Of a DNA stretch of 64,000 nucleotides, positions 1 through 38,942 are shown piece by piece (the stretch's first letter is position 1; each line of letters starts with the position of its first letter). Made by a program: the position numbers and the translations under genes. Below the pieces are notes generated by a model. The model did no database searches. It worked only from the letters and a program-made list of their open reading frames with translations, and was not told the origin of the DNA. The DNA comes from Thunnus maccoyii (Eukaryota; Chordata; Actinopteri; Scombriformes; Scombridae), in contig NC_056552.1 of NCBI RefSeq assembly GCF_910596095.1, forward strand, positions 18,229,611 to 18,293,610, written 5' to 3'.

Positions 1-25
1 CAATAAAGAGCATCAACACATGAAG

Positions 26-31
26 TTTATT
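26..31 (-). other. Candidate poly(A) signal of the ferlin
   Basis: AATAAA on the minus strand, about 655 nt past the ferlin stop, in an AT-rich context. It is the only canonical hexamer I noted on this strand between the stop and the window edge. A more distal site outside the window cannot be excluded. Confidence 0.45.
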
Positions 32-138
32 ATATTTAATTTAAAATATAAAATGTTAAATTGTAATATACAAAAGACAGACACACTTGACATGACTGTT
101 GGTAATAAATCTTTCTTTACTGGTATTTGGCAGGATTA

Positions 139-437
139 CTTTGAGTGACCAGAAAAATAGAAACTTACATACACTGTAATGAAATCAAATACAACTGTCC
201 TGCAATAAATACTACCTTGGTGAAACCTATCATCATTGATTGTTGTTTGTCACCTCATTTATATAAAGTATGCTTATACAGAAACCCCTTACAATAATGT
301 GCACTAACAACAGCTTGAAAATCCCCATAAAGTTCAATCAACACCTTTCATACAGTGTCAGCAAACAAAAAAAAATGTGAGTGTTACATACTGGATTTCA
401 TTACAGTGTACAGTTTCTATTTTCTGACCACTCAGTG
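139..437. repeat. MITE-like inverted repeat in the ferlin 3' UTR
   Basis: Arms at 139-186 and 394-437 are inverted copies of each other. Shared blocks are AGAAAATAGAAAC and ACACTGTAATGAAATC, with a short gap in one arm, around a core of roughly 200 bp. The size fits a non-autonomous DNA transposon. I see no clear target-site duplication, so the superfamily is open. In RNA the arms could pair into a long hairpin. Confidence 0.6.
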
Positions 438-685
438 TGTGTGTGATAAGCAGTCAGTCAGATAGACGTCCTGTTCTCCAATGTATTGCTCACAAGTCTG
501 TCACAGTTTGTGATCATGATAAGATATGTTGATATAGTGCAAATGTGCAAGCACCCCTTCCCATTTAGTTAGACCTTTTATAAAACACTATATGCAGTAA
601 AAAAGATATTGATGGTTTAGCAGTAGTTGTGCCCAGTTATTGTGATCTCGTCGACATTTTAACCACCATTTCCTCCACTGTGGCG

Positions 686-26240
<25,555 letters not shown>

Positions 26241-27659
26241 GGTGATAATCACAAAGAAAAAAAAGACAGTCAGTGAAATCGATAAGCTTGAACTGGACTG
26301 TCGCGCTTTGGCATCCTCACCCTCACCGCCCCATCACTGAACCAGACAGGGCAGTGCTGAGGAGGGATATTTCCTTAGGTCTAGTTTGCTGGGAGAAGGG
26401 GGGAATCGAGGGCGGATCACGGGTGTGTAATTATTCTGAGTGGAAACTCGCGAGCTGCTGCTGCCATCCTGCGAGTGACTGACTGGAGGGTGATGATGGT
26501 AACCGTGATTTTTCATTAAATGCACTAAACATAAAGTAAAATAAATGTTTTTAAAAATTACTGTAGCAATCAAAGTTAATGTTGTTTTGTTTAGTGGGTG
26601 TAAATGTCATCAGATGTTTGTTGCTGTATGTTAATTATTAACAAAGACTTACTTTGTTTCAGTAGGTTTGAGCACTCAAATATTTTGCTGTGGCTCCATC
26701 TAGTGGCAGTGCAGCGTAACAACATGTATCATCGCTCATGTTGCCAGTCATCCCAGCTAAAGATACAGTTCACTACTCCAAGGCTCTTTGTAATAAAAAG
26801 GTCTAAATAGCATTGCATGGGCAGAGACATATTTCAACTAAAAGCAAAAATTAAATCTACCCACATTGAATGTAATGTATCCTGAAATATGATCTTATAT
26901 TACCCTGCATTGTCTTGTTGCTGCTTTATATCAATGTGTCTCCTCAATCCTGCGGCTCTGTTGTTGTTTTTCCTCAAGCCAGGTAATCAAGAAGTTGTTT
27001 ACACCTGGGTGCCCAGGTGACTGAAATCAACCAAGTGGTATAGGACTGACATCTTGCATGTGTTTTGGAGCCATGAATAGAAGATCTGTGATTTGTATAA
27101 TCTGAAACTTTAACGATTATTTAGCCAGGTATTCTGTTTTTATCATCTCGGAAACAGTTAAACAACAGCTGAAAACTAGTATGTTTAATTAACCCATCAA
27201 ATAATTGCCAGAAGATTGTAATTCTTTGAAAATGGAGAGTTTATTGAACCTTCTGACAATTTTTTTAAAAAGAAATTAAATAACTCTTTGCATATATGAG
27301 TTTTGTTTTGTATCATATTTGATACATCTAGAATTTTTTGCAATTTATTGCTCACAGCATGTTTTTTTTTAAATCAAACAGAAACATGCAGAACACAACA
27401 TTTTTTAACCCCTTAAACTCTGAGTTTCCTTTAATTTGTTCCTTAAGTAATTTCAAACTTAGAAAAGAACATTTTTTCCATATGTAGGACAATTTCATAC
27501 ATATTCTGTAGCTGCAACATTGAAGCTTCATCATGACAAACCCACCAATGGGACCGACGGGGTGAAAGAGGAACCTTTCAGTTAGTTTGGTTAATTTTTT
27601 GATTCATTGTTTGTTTCACAACCTCTTCTTTTTGCATTGTGGTAGGCGAAAAACAGTTT

Positions 27660-28170
27660 CTATTCTTGTTTAGGCAAGGAGTGATTGTGATCTGTGCAGT
27701 TATTACATCTCTGTCGGGTTTCCCATGTTGGGAAATGATCAGTGCCATCCTTTCTCACATCAGGGGGCACACTTGAGGTTGGCCTTTTGCAGGTAGGTGT
27801 TCCTCCTGCTTCTGGAGAAAATAATGGTCTGCCACACGTGATTTTGCCCTTTCCTGCACTTGTGAGTAAATTGCCAACAGCAGCCTGAAACTTCACAGGG
27901 CCATGGGTTTCTGCCTGGGCTTCAGTTTTTTTCTGGTCTCTTCTGTAGAGGTTCCATGCATTGATTACTGCCACCATGACAGTGTGCCACCAAATGTACA
28001 TATACCATCTTTGGGATCTGAGGTTGAACTTATAAAGTGCAGATAGCATATCAAGAAGTTCACATCCTCCCATGAACTTGTAGGTTTCTGACACTTTCAT
28101 CTTGCAAGTCTTCCCCATCACTACCATCTGAATTTCCCTCAGCACACATTGCAGTAGGAGTCCATTCCTC

Positions 28171-28203
<33 letters not shown>

Positions 28204-28248
28204 TTCCCCTAACTGCTCCATGTCACTTGAATCACCATCCATAATCAT
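27660..28248 (-). pseudogene. Internally deleted piggyBac-type transposase relic
   Basis: The upstream half encodes an acidic N-terminus (GEDDDDDDDDDDEEEW) and, in a different frame, the downstream half encodes a piggyBac-like C-terminal core: MGGCELLDMLSALYKFNLRS, RWYMYIWWHTVMVAV and INAWNLYRRDQK. It ends in a truncated Cys pair (CNNC). The central catalytic part with the DDD residues is absent, and the two halves are out of frame. It is therefore non-functional as a transposase and probably the body of a non-autonomous copy. Near-palindromes of the type GTATC-N4/6-GATAC lie about 330 bp to each side (27307-27330, 28573-28596) and may be subterminal repeats. TTAA-flanked ends could not be fixed. 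Confidence 0.7.
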
Positions 28249-28792
28249 CTTCTTCTTCTTCTTCTTTCTTCTAGGAATTGGTCAGTTTTTAGTGAATACC
28301 AATGAGCAAAAGACCATTATTAACAAGTTAGCCATGGCAACATCCAACTAGTCATTGATCATTGTGATACAGCAGGTTGCATATATAAAAAATACAATAT
28401 AGGCTATCAATATCTCAATTTATACTCTAAATATATCTAATTATGTCATATAAACCTTTAATTAGTTTCCTTAAATAATCAAAAGAGTGTATGTTGCTTT
28501 ATGGTATGCATAATGCATGAAATGCAATAAAATTACAATTGACGGATTTATAGATAAATTACTTTACATACCTGCTGTATCTAATTTGATACGTACATTT
28601 TCAACATAATTTTACTATAAAACAAGTTACAAAATATTAAGTAATTATACGTTGCATCAATCCAAAAATGAGTGGAGAAGCATAACAAATGCAGCTGCTT
28701 CCACACAGCTGCACTGCATGGTACAAGTAAATAATTAACATCCATGTATAAAAATGCTGAGCAGGCCCAGATGATTCTAATTTTGTATCAAG

Positions 28793-29035
28793 ATGGCAAG
28801 AGGAAAAGATCTAAGTGACTTTGAAAGAGCGCTCCACACCACCATCATCAAAACACCAAATGAGGGAATATCTTTTTGAAGAATGGTGTTCATGCCTCCG
28901 GTAGAGTTCAGCAACTTGTAGAATCAATGCTAAGGTGCACTGAAGCTGTTCTGGTGACATGTAGTAGCCCAACACCTTACTAAGACATTTTATGTTGGTT
29001 TCTCCTTTAATTTGTTACTTTCTGTAGCTTCAAAC
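28793..29035 (+). repeat. Degraded Tc1-like repeat fragment
   Basis: Begins with ATG and MARGKDLSDFER, the opening of a Tc1-type helix-turn-helix, then stops after about 24 codons. The following GAAGAATGGTGTTCATGCC, TAGAATCAATGCTAAGGTGC and CTTACTAAGACATTTTATG blocks are familiar to me from a fish interspersed repeat. Recognition is from memory and there is no second copy in the window. Ends are not defined. Confidence 0.45.
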
Positions 29036-30333
29036 AGCACAACAGGAAGCACGTTTGCCTGAAACCTATAAAAGTGAATGATCATGTTGTTTGTGGCAAG
29101 GAGTCTTTAACACATTAATTATAAATGTTAACTAGTATTGTGGTTATGGTTGTATTATTACATTGTTGATTACAAGGTTGTTGGGAACTATTTGAGGTGT
29201 CCAAATATTAAAAGATATCTGCCAGCCAATTAAAAACCCACTCTTCATAGGTCACAGCAGGAAAAGTATAGGTGTAATTAATAATATCACTAAATACTGA
29301 AATAGATCAGAGCTGTTATTAATGTTACTAGTTCCACCTGTGCTTTAGTTCCTATAAGAAGTCAAAATGTGCTGTGTAAAAAGGTATTTCACTGTGAGTC
29401 AGAAATTACTGTTGTCCATTTCTGTTGTATCAGATGAATTATGTAGATATGTGAGCCAGTTGCAGACAGTATAGGCTACTGGTGCGGATAGGGCTAATAA
29501 TAGAGCTGACTGTTTAAGGTACAAGAATTGCCCAGCAGACCAGATTCCACTGGGATATGGGTACCTTCATTAAACATAGTGGGAGGCCACTCTGGATAGC
29601 TCATGCTCATTGAAGTGGTAAGCAGAAATGCTGTGGGTTGCCTGGCAGTAATTAAACTGCATTAGTTACAGGGGTCTGTAAGGCTATTAAAATATGACAG
29701 AGTATCATTGCTTGTGGCTTTTTTTGACTTTAGAATTTATTTGCACAGGATAAATGTTGGTGTATAATTAACTGTCCTGGATTTCTGTATATTCCTCATT
29801 GTGTGTAGACAGCTTAAGCAAAAGTTACCAATCTTAACTCCCCTGGGTCCTGACCAATGTTGCCTCTTTAAATGATTAACCCACTGAGGGCTTGTCTGTG
29901 GGGTTTAACGCTCTGTTACCCCCAGCAGACTTGCAGTTATTTTGGAAACTCTCTTCTCACCTCGGTCTTCTCATCAGTTATGTGTTGACTTTCCTTTCTC
30001 AAACACTTGTGACGGGTGGCTTATTTATTCCTGGACCTGGACATTCCTTCCCTGTGTGAAGACAAGAAGCTTTGTTTGAGTAAATTGGGTTTGCTTGAAA
30101 AGACGGAGGATGAGAAGGAAACAAAAGCCCTGCATGTTTAAACTCGGTGAGGATTGTAGATTGACCTCAGTGTTTGTGAGAGGAGCTTGTGGCTACCGCA
30201 TCTTGGACCTAAAGAACATGAAAGACTGACCAGTCTGGATTAAATATGGATTAAAATGTTGACATCTGGAGCAGTACCTTGTATTGGGAAGAATGTAAAG
30301 AAGGGTTCAGACAGTGAAGCTTAAGTTATCAGT

Positions 30334-32337
30334 ATGGATATCTTCAGAAATAATAAAAATCCATGGATGCTTTATGAGACAGAGGTTCCCCACAGCAGGT
30401 TTTGGTGAGTTTTCTTCAGCTCTTGTTCTTATGCATTTGACGTTGATAAATATATACCTGATAAATAATTAACTTTTTATGACCTGTTAGTGCACACAAA
30501 AGTCTTTTTTGTTTGTCTATTTCGAACATGTTCATGAAGTTCAAATCTCCTCCTGTCAAATAAAAATCTACACTCCGAGTGAAAAATATGTTGGTTTCAA
30601 TTTTCATTGTATATCCATCTACATATAGCATTAAAATAAGTTTTGTCAAGTATTCCATGAAGTTGAACATTTGCTTTTCTATGATTCAATGACTCTTTTT
30701 GATTTACATATTTACACATACATACTCCACTTAAACTCTCCAGACATTAACAGGAATGTCCTCCATCCTCCTCACACAGCTTCAGTGCAGCCTCTTTCAG
30801 ATAAAATGACCTTTTAAAGTCCTTTTTCAGCAAACTAATGCACTTTTATTACTTAATCATTTTATGGTGCCATTGGTATTGGTTGATTGTGAGATGTGGT
30901 TGAATGTGTATGAAGTAAAGGGACCACTCATCCGTGTCCCAATGGACCTGGAAAAAAGCTCACAATGCCGGGACTCGTGACTCATTGTTGCCCGTATGTA
31001 GTCTCCCTGAGCAACAGGGCCACACAGTAGCTGCTGGTGGTGTAAAACTCCTTGATCTTTTAAACTCATCCCCCAAACCTAACTTATTCCCTCATCACTT
31101 ATTCCCCATTCCCAATATTCAGCAAGTACACACATTAAGACATACAGTTTAGTTTACCTGCACTCCTACTGCTTATTGTTATTTATTTGTTTCAGATGAA
31201 TATGCATTATGTAAGTCTTCATAATGTGATTTTAAACTTTTGTTTGGATCAGCAGTGTGTTTTCCCAAAGCTGCCACTTGGGAGTGCTGCATTCATTCTA
31301 CAGTGAACCCTTCACCAGATGCCAAAGACAGGATGGGGCAGTTAAAACTTTAAAAACTAAAACAGAAATGATGGATAGACACTAAATTATCCATGTGTCC
31401 ATGCTTGATCGTTGGCTGCAGGCCTCATGAGGTTTGTGTCCAGGGGCTGTTGTCACAAACTACAAACAAAAAAGAATAATGTAATAAGAATAATGGATGT
31501 TAGTCCTAATTTTATTACTAACATTTAAGTAAAAGCACCAGCTTCTGCATCTGTGAGAGGTCCGGCTGAATCCAGTTTACTCAAAAGTCAGTAAAGGGGA
31601 AACACAAACAGTCCTAAAAGTGGCTACTGATGGTAATCTGCCTAATAATGAAATTGATGTTTTTGAAACTCATGGACAACCATCTCACCTGCTGACAGAA
31701 ACAATCTAAAAACAGCACACACGACTTGACCTCTGGGAAAATGCAGCTATAAAGTCTTTAATTGATGTTCACTTAGTGAGTTGAAAACCCTCCAATTTTT
31801 GCAAAAATGTTGCTTTAACTCTGTGCAGTGATCCAGCTTGTGGAGTGAGTCCTGCGGAGAAACTGAGCCCGGAGCACCTGCAGCTGCTGAGAAATGCATT
31901 TACCTGTCCAAAAGCTGGACTACAGACACGGAAGAGTGGAAGGAACAGAGGAGGAAGTGAAGAACATGGAATGAGGTTCAAAGAGTTTCAGGAAGTTCTA
32001 CAGTCTGTGATTGGTCCAGATGTTGAGGATGCTTGGGTTGAGAGATTCTTCAGTGAGGTAAAGACAAATTAAGAGGTGTCTTTGTGACACTGATGGTAAA
32101 AAAAGCACTCAGCACATCCCATCAGCATAAAGACAGCTTCCAGATGATGATGTAAGGCCACTGTGACTCTCTTAACTTGTCCATATTCAGGTAGATATCT
32201 GCTGTACAGGACAGATGAAGTGGCAGCAGCTGTGTTCCTACCTGCTTCTTGAGTACACAGAGAGAGAGCGTGCCTCCATCCCCAGAGCTGCTCTCCTGGA
32301 CTCCCAGCCACAGATCAGGCACTGCTCTCACAACAAG
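30334..32337 (+). CDS. WD gene exons 1-3: start and EF-hand-like module
   Basis: Exons 30334-30404, 31829-32057 and 32191-32337. Exon 2 gives MRFKEFQEVLQSVIGPDVED. Exon 3 gives VDICCTGQMKWQQL and YLLLEYTERERA. This is an EF-hand-like helix-loop-helix, but its loop (D-I-C-C-T-G-Q-M-K-W-Q-Q) lacks the acidic residue at position 12, so Ca2+ binding is unlikely. Exon 1 (MDIFRNNKNPWMLYE) is the least certain part: it rests on phase, a GTGAGT donor and the upstream stop. Confidence 0.68.
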
Positions 32338-35300
32338 GTAGGATTCCATCGGTCCAACTCTGGTCAATTGAGCAAGAATGGTGCATCTTTTCAGGATGTC
32401 TAAACAATTACACTGAAAGGCCTGATGGGCGCGCCTAAATTAAAGGTAAATTTTTAAACTACTTTAGACCCCATAGCTTTAGGCACTTTCTGACAAACAG
32501 TTCTGGGGACTCCCTGAGAGGAACTACCCACTTGGGAGCTCCCCCAAGAACTACATACCTTAAAGGGCTTTTTTCTGTTTGCATTCGCACCACCAATAGG
32601 AACACTGAAGTGATGCAAGCCAGCAGTTGGTATACCATCATTTCTGTGCAGGATATAGCTTCAACAACAACAACATCAGGATGGAGGACACCGTGGTCGG
32701 AGCTGTGTGTTGTTGTGTGTCATGTTAATGATGGAGTTGGAAAGGAGATGTATTTTGTTCCATTGTTTAAGGCAAAAGGCTTACTTTAAATGCTATTGTG
32801 TTCATGGGTTTTTAAAAATGGTGGTTGCCAGTGCTGCATCAGTGCTGCATTTGCTGATGTGTTTGACCAATCAATATACACATACATCACTCAAGATTCC
32901 TCTTGTGCTGAGAGAGTATCTACCCTGAAGTAGGAGCTAAAAAAGTCCCTTAAAACGGAATTCTAAGAACTACGATTGTTCCCAATTCCTACGGTGTGGA
33001 CACAATAAAAAGTGGTAGTTCCTGCAACAGTTCTTAGAAATGTAAAAGTAATGTGAAAAAGTTCCTCCAGCCCGAAAACACCTTATGAGTAGAGACAGAA
33101 GTTCTATCCACTTACTTGTCCAGGGATAGCAGAGGGAAAGCTAGTAGCTTAAACTGATATGAAGCGTGAGATTAGCTAATGTTTTGGTACATGGTTCTTG
33201 ACAAACAAATGTAAGAAAACGAAACAAAACCATTACCTAACCCCAACCATCTCTAACATTAAAGCTGAATCACTGTTAAATAACACTGAATCAAATGACT
33301 AACACCACATTTAATGTTAAAGGGATCACTCTCAACTTGTCACCCATCAGCTCTAGAGAGTTTTGAAGGATATTTTAGCTAATTCTTTATTTTTTTTTAT
33401 GCCCACAAGTTTATTTAGCCCTCCACTCAAAAAGTTTTTTCTTGTTGTTCCTTCAGTTAGATGTTTGATCTTCACGGTGCAGAATGATACATGTGCAGAG
33501 TTTTGGAACATGACTACAATATAAGAAAAATGTGCTCTGTGTTGATGACATGCTAGTTATGTTAGCCAGCTGTGTCTGTTAGCACGTTAAAAAGTTCATC
33601 TGCCCCTCAGTGACCAAAAATGAGAATTGCGCTGTCTATTCATTGTTCCTAGGTTAGATATCTGATCTGGGGACAATACTGAAGTGAATATTACATGGGG
33701 GATAGTAGTGGTCGAGATTTTGGAAGGGGAACTGCTGTCTGTCCATCTCTTTTTTTAGCTCTATAGCCCATTGAAGTTGGTCAAATTCTTCACATAGGCT
33801 TTAACAAATGAATGGTATATAATTATAAAACTTATAAGACATATACAGTTGTCCTTACAAATGATACTGAATAATTGTGTTAATGCTATAATAAAGGATG
33901 AAGCATTTTCAGTTTTCAGCACTCAGTTCAATTTCTTTTCTATACTCTCCTCATGTTATTTTTCTAAAAGTACTACTTTTACTCCTCCAACAACCTTTCA
34001 TATTAATTATTTTCGTGCTCATTGCTCTGCAGCGGGAGCCAACAGTGCGTGTGGTTGCTGTTTCCCATCCTCCTCCACTCCGCTATATTAGTGTCAGTAA
34101 GGGCGGTCAGATCACTGTCTGGAACAGCAGCCTACACATCCTCAAAACTGTAGGGGTGAGTGACATCATGATATTTAATACACATGGTACTGTTCAAGTA
34201 TAATACACACACACTCACACTTTTTCCATTAATAATCAGCTTGCCGGAGACCCAACAGAGGAAGTGGCCAACACGAGGCGGTTCAGAGGCTGGACCACTG
34301 ATGCTGTCTATATGGGCAACGTTGACAAGGTTGCCATATCAACTGACTGCAGGGACCTGCACTTTGTAAATGTCTCCACAGGAAATGTATTTGAGGATGT
34401 CCACCTGTTTGGTAGGTTGGGTTTCTTATGTGTATTTAATGAAAATAGATCTATAATGATCACATTTTTTTAACATTCACTCTGCCTATTTTCTCATCAT
34501 TCCTCCAAGGGTTTCAAAGCGTGCCGACTGCACTTTGTTACTGGCATGATGTTCAGGTATTCCTCTTTCTCTATTGGGATGTTGTTGTTTTAACTGGATG
34601 AATTCACCCAGAAAGCAGTAAATTAATCGCTTTAATCTATGTGGCTGTCCTCCAAGTGTCCAGAGCGACCACCTTTACTGTTACTGGGGGATGACAAAGG
34701 AGGAATCCACCTGATGTGGTTCCTGAAACCATCTAAAGGGCTTTTTAAGAATCCCACCAAGAAAGAGAACGGCCCACAGAGGATCTTCTTCCAGGCAAGC
34801 TTGACGTTTTCTATTTAATTACTGAGCTCAATGTCTGGCTACTCTCCAATTTCACAAGAACACTTTAATTTATTGTTATCCGTCTTGACATCAGGACCTT
34901 GGTGAACACAGCAACATGGTTTCCTTCCGTTACATCCCCAACATCCACCAGGAACCAGTCAACAGACTGATGTTTGAGCCCAGTACCAATGTCATCATGT
35001 CATCGTCAGAGAGTGACAACACCTCTGTGGTCTTTATGAGTGTGTCACTGAAGCAGGAGCCTTACATTTGGAAATTTAAGCAGGTAACTGATATCACAGT
35101 ATGGTTTTGCCTGATCAGATGTTGGATTGTATTATGTACTGCCATTAGTAAATATCACTGTGTATCATAGCTTTGAATAACACAAGTCTTGTATGATAAT
35201 GGGTGAAATTCAATTAATGAATCACAGTTTATTTGATAAAACAGATTTAAAATGGTTGAATAGTTGTTAAAACTCAAACTTTCAGAGATACAAACAACCA

Positions 35301-38300
35301 CCATATCCATCTGTGTTTTTTGTCCCTCTGTGGCCTCAAAATTACAACTCAAACAATAAACAATATATATTTTCATGTATCAAAAGTATATTTGCAGATG
35401 TTTGTCCCTATAAAAACAGTAGAATGGGATGTACATATTTTAAAAGACCATAAATTGTTAAATAAAATCAAATAAAACAGTAGTAGGAGAAGAAGAATTG
35501 AAAAAGAGCAAGAGGTACTTATCCACTTCTGGGTAAAATTGAGGTCAGATGCACCTAGTGCTCTGTCACAGCGCTCTGGTCTGGGTGACCCTGTCCCAGC
35601 TGTGGGGGTCAAGGTTTTAAAATCAACTTTCAATCCGTTCAAATCTGTGTAGTTGTAGAGAGATGGTTTACACGGCATGTCCTCCCTTTCCGTATTATAT
35701 AACCTTTTGATTGAATTATTCCTACCCAAACACAAGCTTTATCCACAAGAACGAATATCAGATGTGATGTTAGTTACTTATTTTCAAAGTTCACACTCCA
35801 TGCAGTGAAGACAGTGTCATGACTGCTGTTGTACAAAACGTTATTAAACTGGGTGGCGATGCTTCCTGTTATTCACTATGGTGTTTTTGAACAAGCGCAG
35901 TCATTTTATACACCAATTAAATGTCTGAGAATTTTACAATAAAACTGCCCTTAAAAAGTCCCCAGTGTTAAACTAATGAGACCAGCTACTGTAACTTGAT
36001 TTGTAGCATTTGAAGTGGTCAATTGAAACAGTACATATCTGTCTACACTGGAGCATGTTCTCTTTAGTTCTGTGTGCCATCTTGGTCTTTTTGCCTCCTT
36101 TTTAGGGAGCCAAATGTTTTGACTACAACGCAGCTCTGCAGTTGATGGTCACAGGAGGTTATGACAGAGTTGTCAGACTGTGGACTCGATTTGTGACCGC
36201 ACGTCCCGTCGCTACACTGCTGGGTCACCGCACTGCTGTATTGGATGTTGCTGTTTACCAAGCTGTTGGACAGATCTTCAGCTACTCCAGAGATGCTGTG
36301 AGTCATGAAAGATGAAAGAAACTGCCCTGATAATTTGTCTGTTTAGAGCTTTATTTATCCTCCTTATTGTTTATCATTTAAGATCATACTGTGGGATTTT
36401 TGAGTCATGACAAATCACTTCTAATAGACTGATGTTTGTTCCTCTGTCAGGAGCTGAGGGTTTGGGACATTTCCACCCATCACTGTCTGAAAACTGTCAA
36501 CCTGCAGTTCCCCTGCCTGCAGTTAGGCCGAATCCCAGAGCATGGCAACTTCCCTTTCCTGCTGCTTGGCCCTCCTCTTCCTGAACAGACTCAGCCTCAT
36601 TTAGTGGTGGGCTGCAAAGATTACCTCGCATGGCTCGATCTGGCTGAAAGAGAGAGGGGAGGGGGAGGATGGTTGACAGATGAAAGAAGGGAGCTTGGGC
36701 CAAAGATCCTAAGTTTTCCAGCACTCTCCTGTGCACTGTACAATCCCACCCTGAGACAGGTTGTGACTGGACATGCAGTCTCATTGGTGTCTCTGTGGGA
36801 TGTAGAGACAGGAAAGAGACGGCTTCAAATCTCCAACGCTCATGGAGAAGATGAACTCACCTGCATGGCACTGGACTCCTCCCACAGAAGACTGATCACT
36901 GGGGCTTGCAACGGCACTATTAAGGTTTTTTACAAAGTTTTGTCTGCACAAAAACTTTCACTTTAGACATATTTAGCGGCATACATCTTTATTTCACTAT
37001 CAGGAGAAAGTTTAATAAGAGTTTGGTAATGAGAAGACCCTCTTATTGACCTCTCCTGAGCAGGTGTGGAGCTTACTTAATGGCCTTAACCTGCACAAAC
37101 TGGAGCCTGTCACCAACTCTGAAGTTACTGCGGTGACTTGTCTCCATGACAACCAGCTGCTGGCTGTGGGGTGGAGCCAGAAGATCGCTCAGTATGACAT
37201 TACTGGTGCCAAGGTAAGATCAAAGGTTCCTTAGATTATGAATCCAGAACACAGAACATTTTCACATAAACAAATACATATTATGTATATAGAATCACAG
37301 CATTGAACACATCATGACCAAAAAAATGATGTCACAAAAAGCTTAAATGATAAATAATATAAAGATGTTTGAAAAAATGGTAGCATATCCAGAGTCCTAG
37401 TCTTCATATTTTTGCTTTTCCACAAGCTCTTCCCCAGATGTTGAATACAGGATGATGTGTCCCACACAAACAGCTGTCACCGTAGTGACTAATATGATAC
37501 AGACTTAAAACACTGTGTTTTTCTTGACAAGTTGAGCTTAAGAAGACTTTGTCCCAGAAAATATTAGCTGCAATAGACAAAACGTATCCAATAAATTCAG
37601 AGCCGAATCTGTGATATCACTAAATCTCTTCTATCTTTTTTTATTGTGGTTCAAAACTTGTCTAGAATCACACAACAACATCCACCTACACATTTATGCA
37701 CGCTGACATTCAGGTCTAAAGAAGTACAGATGAAGTATTTGCCAGTATAAACACATGAACTGCAAAGTGAGACAAAAATCTGGGTGTGCAGACTTGCATA
37801 TTTTCACACCTCAAACTCTTGTGTTACCTTTTACATCTCAACCTATAACTACCATCTGCTGTGTGGTTAGATTTGCTCCTTGAAGACTACAGTAGTAACA
37901 TTCAGCATTCATGCTTCTCCAGCAAATTCTGAATCCTGTTTTTCCTCAGTCATAATGCTTCTCATTGTGAAGTCCCCTGGTTCAGCCGAGCCACGTTGGT
38001 TTTTGAGAAAACATTTTATGTCCAAAAAAGGATGATGAGGAATGGCTTTAGGAGTAAATGATATCAGCGAATGACATAAATTACATATACATTTACACAT
38101 CCACCTGGTGAGATCAAAGAAGTTTGTGCCTTGCAAAACATCTGCACCAGTATTTCTCTCACATCCACCACGCTGAGCTTCCAGATAGCCCGTTTTAAAG
38201 AGCTGACCGCGACCTTTTAGCCCAGAGGTGTAAACAAAATCAGCAAACCAGAGAAGGAAATGGAGCAGCTTTTCCACAAGGCAACACAAACAATTATATG

Positions 38301-38875
38301 TTATTTTAGACCATTTGTAAACTGTCAGACAGTGGGAAACCATGTGCAAAGAGGTTCACAATTTCAACAAGCCTGTGCATAGGCTAAAGCCTAAAAACAA
38401 CACTGCAGTTTGTATTTTATTTGCTGAAACTGCTGAAATTCAGTCATAATACTGTATGCAAATGTTCCTTACTTTTTATAATACATAAATATTGTATAAA
38501 TAATACAACAACATAACACTTAATGAGCTTGTAAGGAGGCATTTCCGTGTTGTTTTCAACGCATGGTAGGAATGTAAAATATTGGTCCTGGATTGGAGCC
38601 GAGGTTCTGCAGTAGCTAAGCAAGCCTGTAGGTAAAGAGTGATCTTTAATATCTTAATCTGTGTAAATATAGGATTTGTATGTGAGAGCAGACATGTCGT
38701 GGAAGTCGAACGGTGTCCACAAATCTGACATCCTGGCCGTGGCTCAGTGTTCTTCCCTGGGGGTCGTTGCCACTGCAAGCCATGATGGAGAGGTTATTAT
38801 CTGGAGGCTGGAGACACAAGGACCACTGCTCCACCTACAGAGAGAGACAGAGGCAGGGTAAGAGGATGCATCCCA

Positions 38876-38942
<67 letters not shown>

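Larger units (their letters stand above)
1..685 (-). other. myof: 3' UTR of the ferlin gene
   Basis: AT-rich and non-coding, continuing the minus-strand transcript past its stop. A canonical AATAAA (read on the minus strand) lies at 26-31, so the transcript probably ends just inside or just beyond the window edge. It contains the inverted-repeat element listed separately. The UTR extent is inferred. Confidence 0.55.
26241..30333. other. Intergenic gap between the divergent ferlin and WD genes
   Basis: About 4.1 kb separates the two start codons, which face away from each other. The 26241-26500 part, just upstream of the ferlin start, is relatively GC-rich and probably holds its 5' UTR and promoter. 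No TATA box is obvious. The rest is AT-rich and contains the piggyBac relic and a transposon-like repeat. I see no further gene. Confidence 0.6.

Noticed and set aside
36497..36784. 95-codon minus-strand open frame
   Set aside because: Shadow of the large WD exon on the other strand.
37909..38349. 146-codon minus-strand open frame in a WD gene intron
   Set aside because: No homology recognised and no promoter or splice context.
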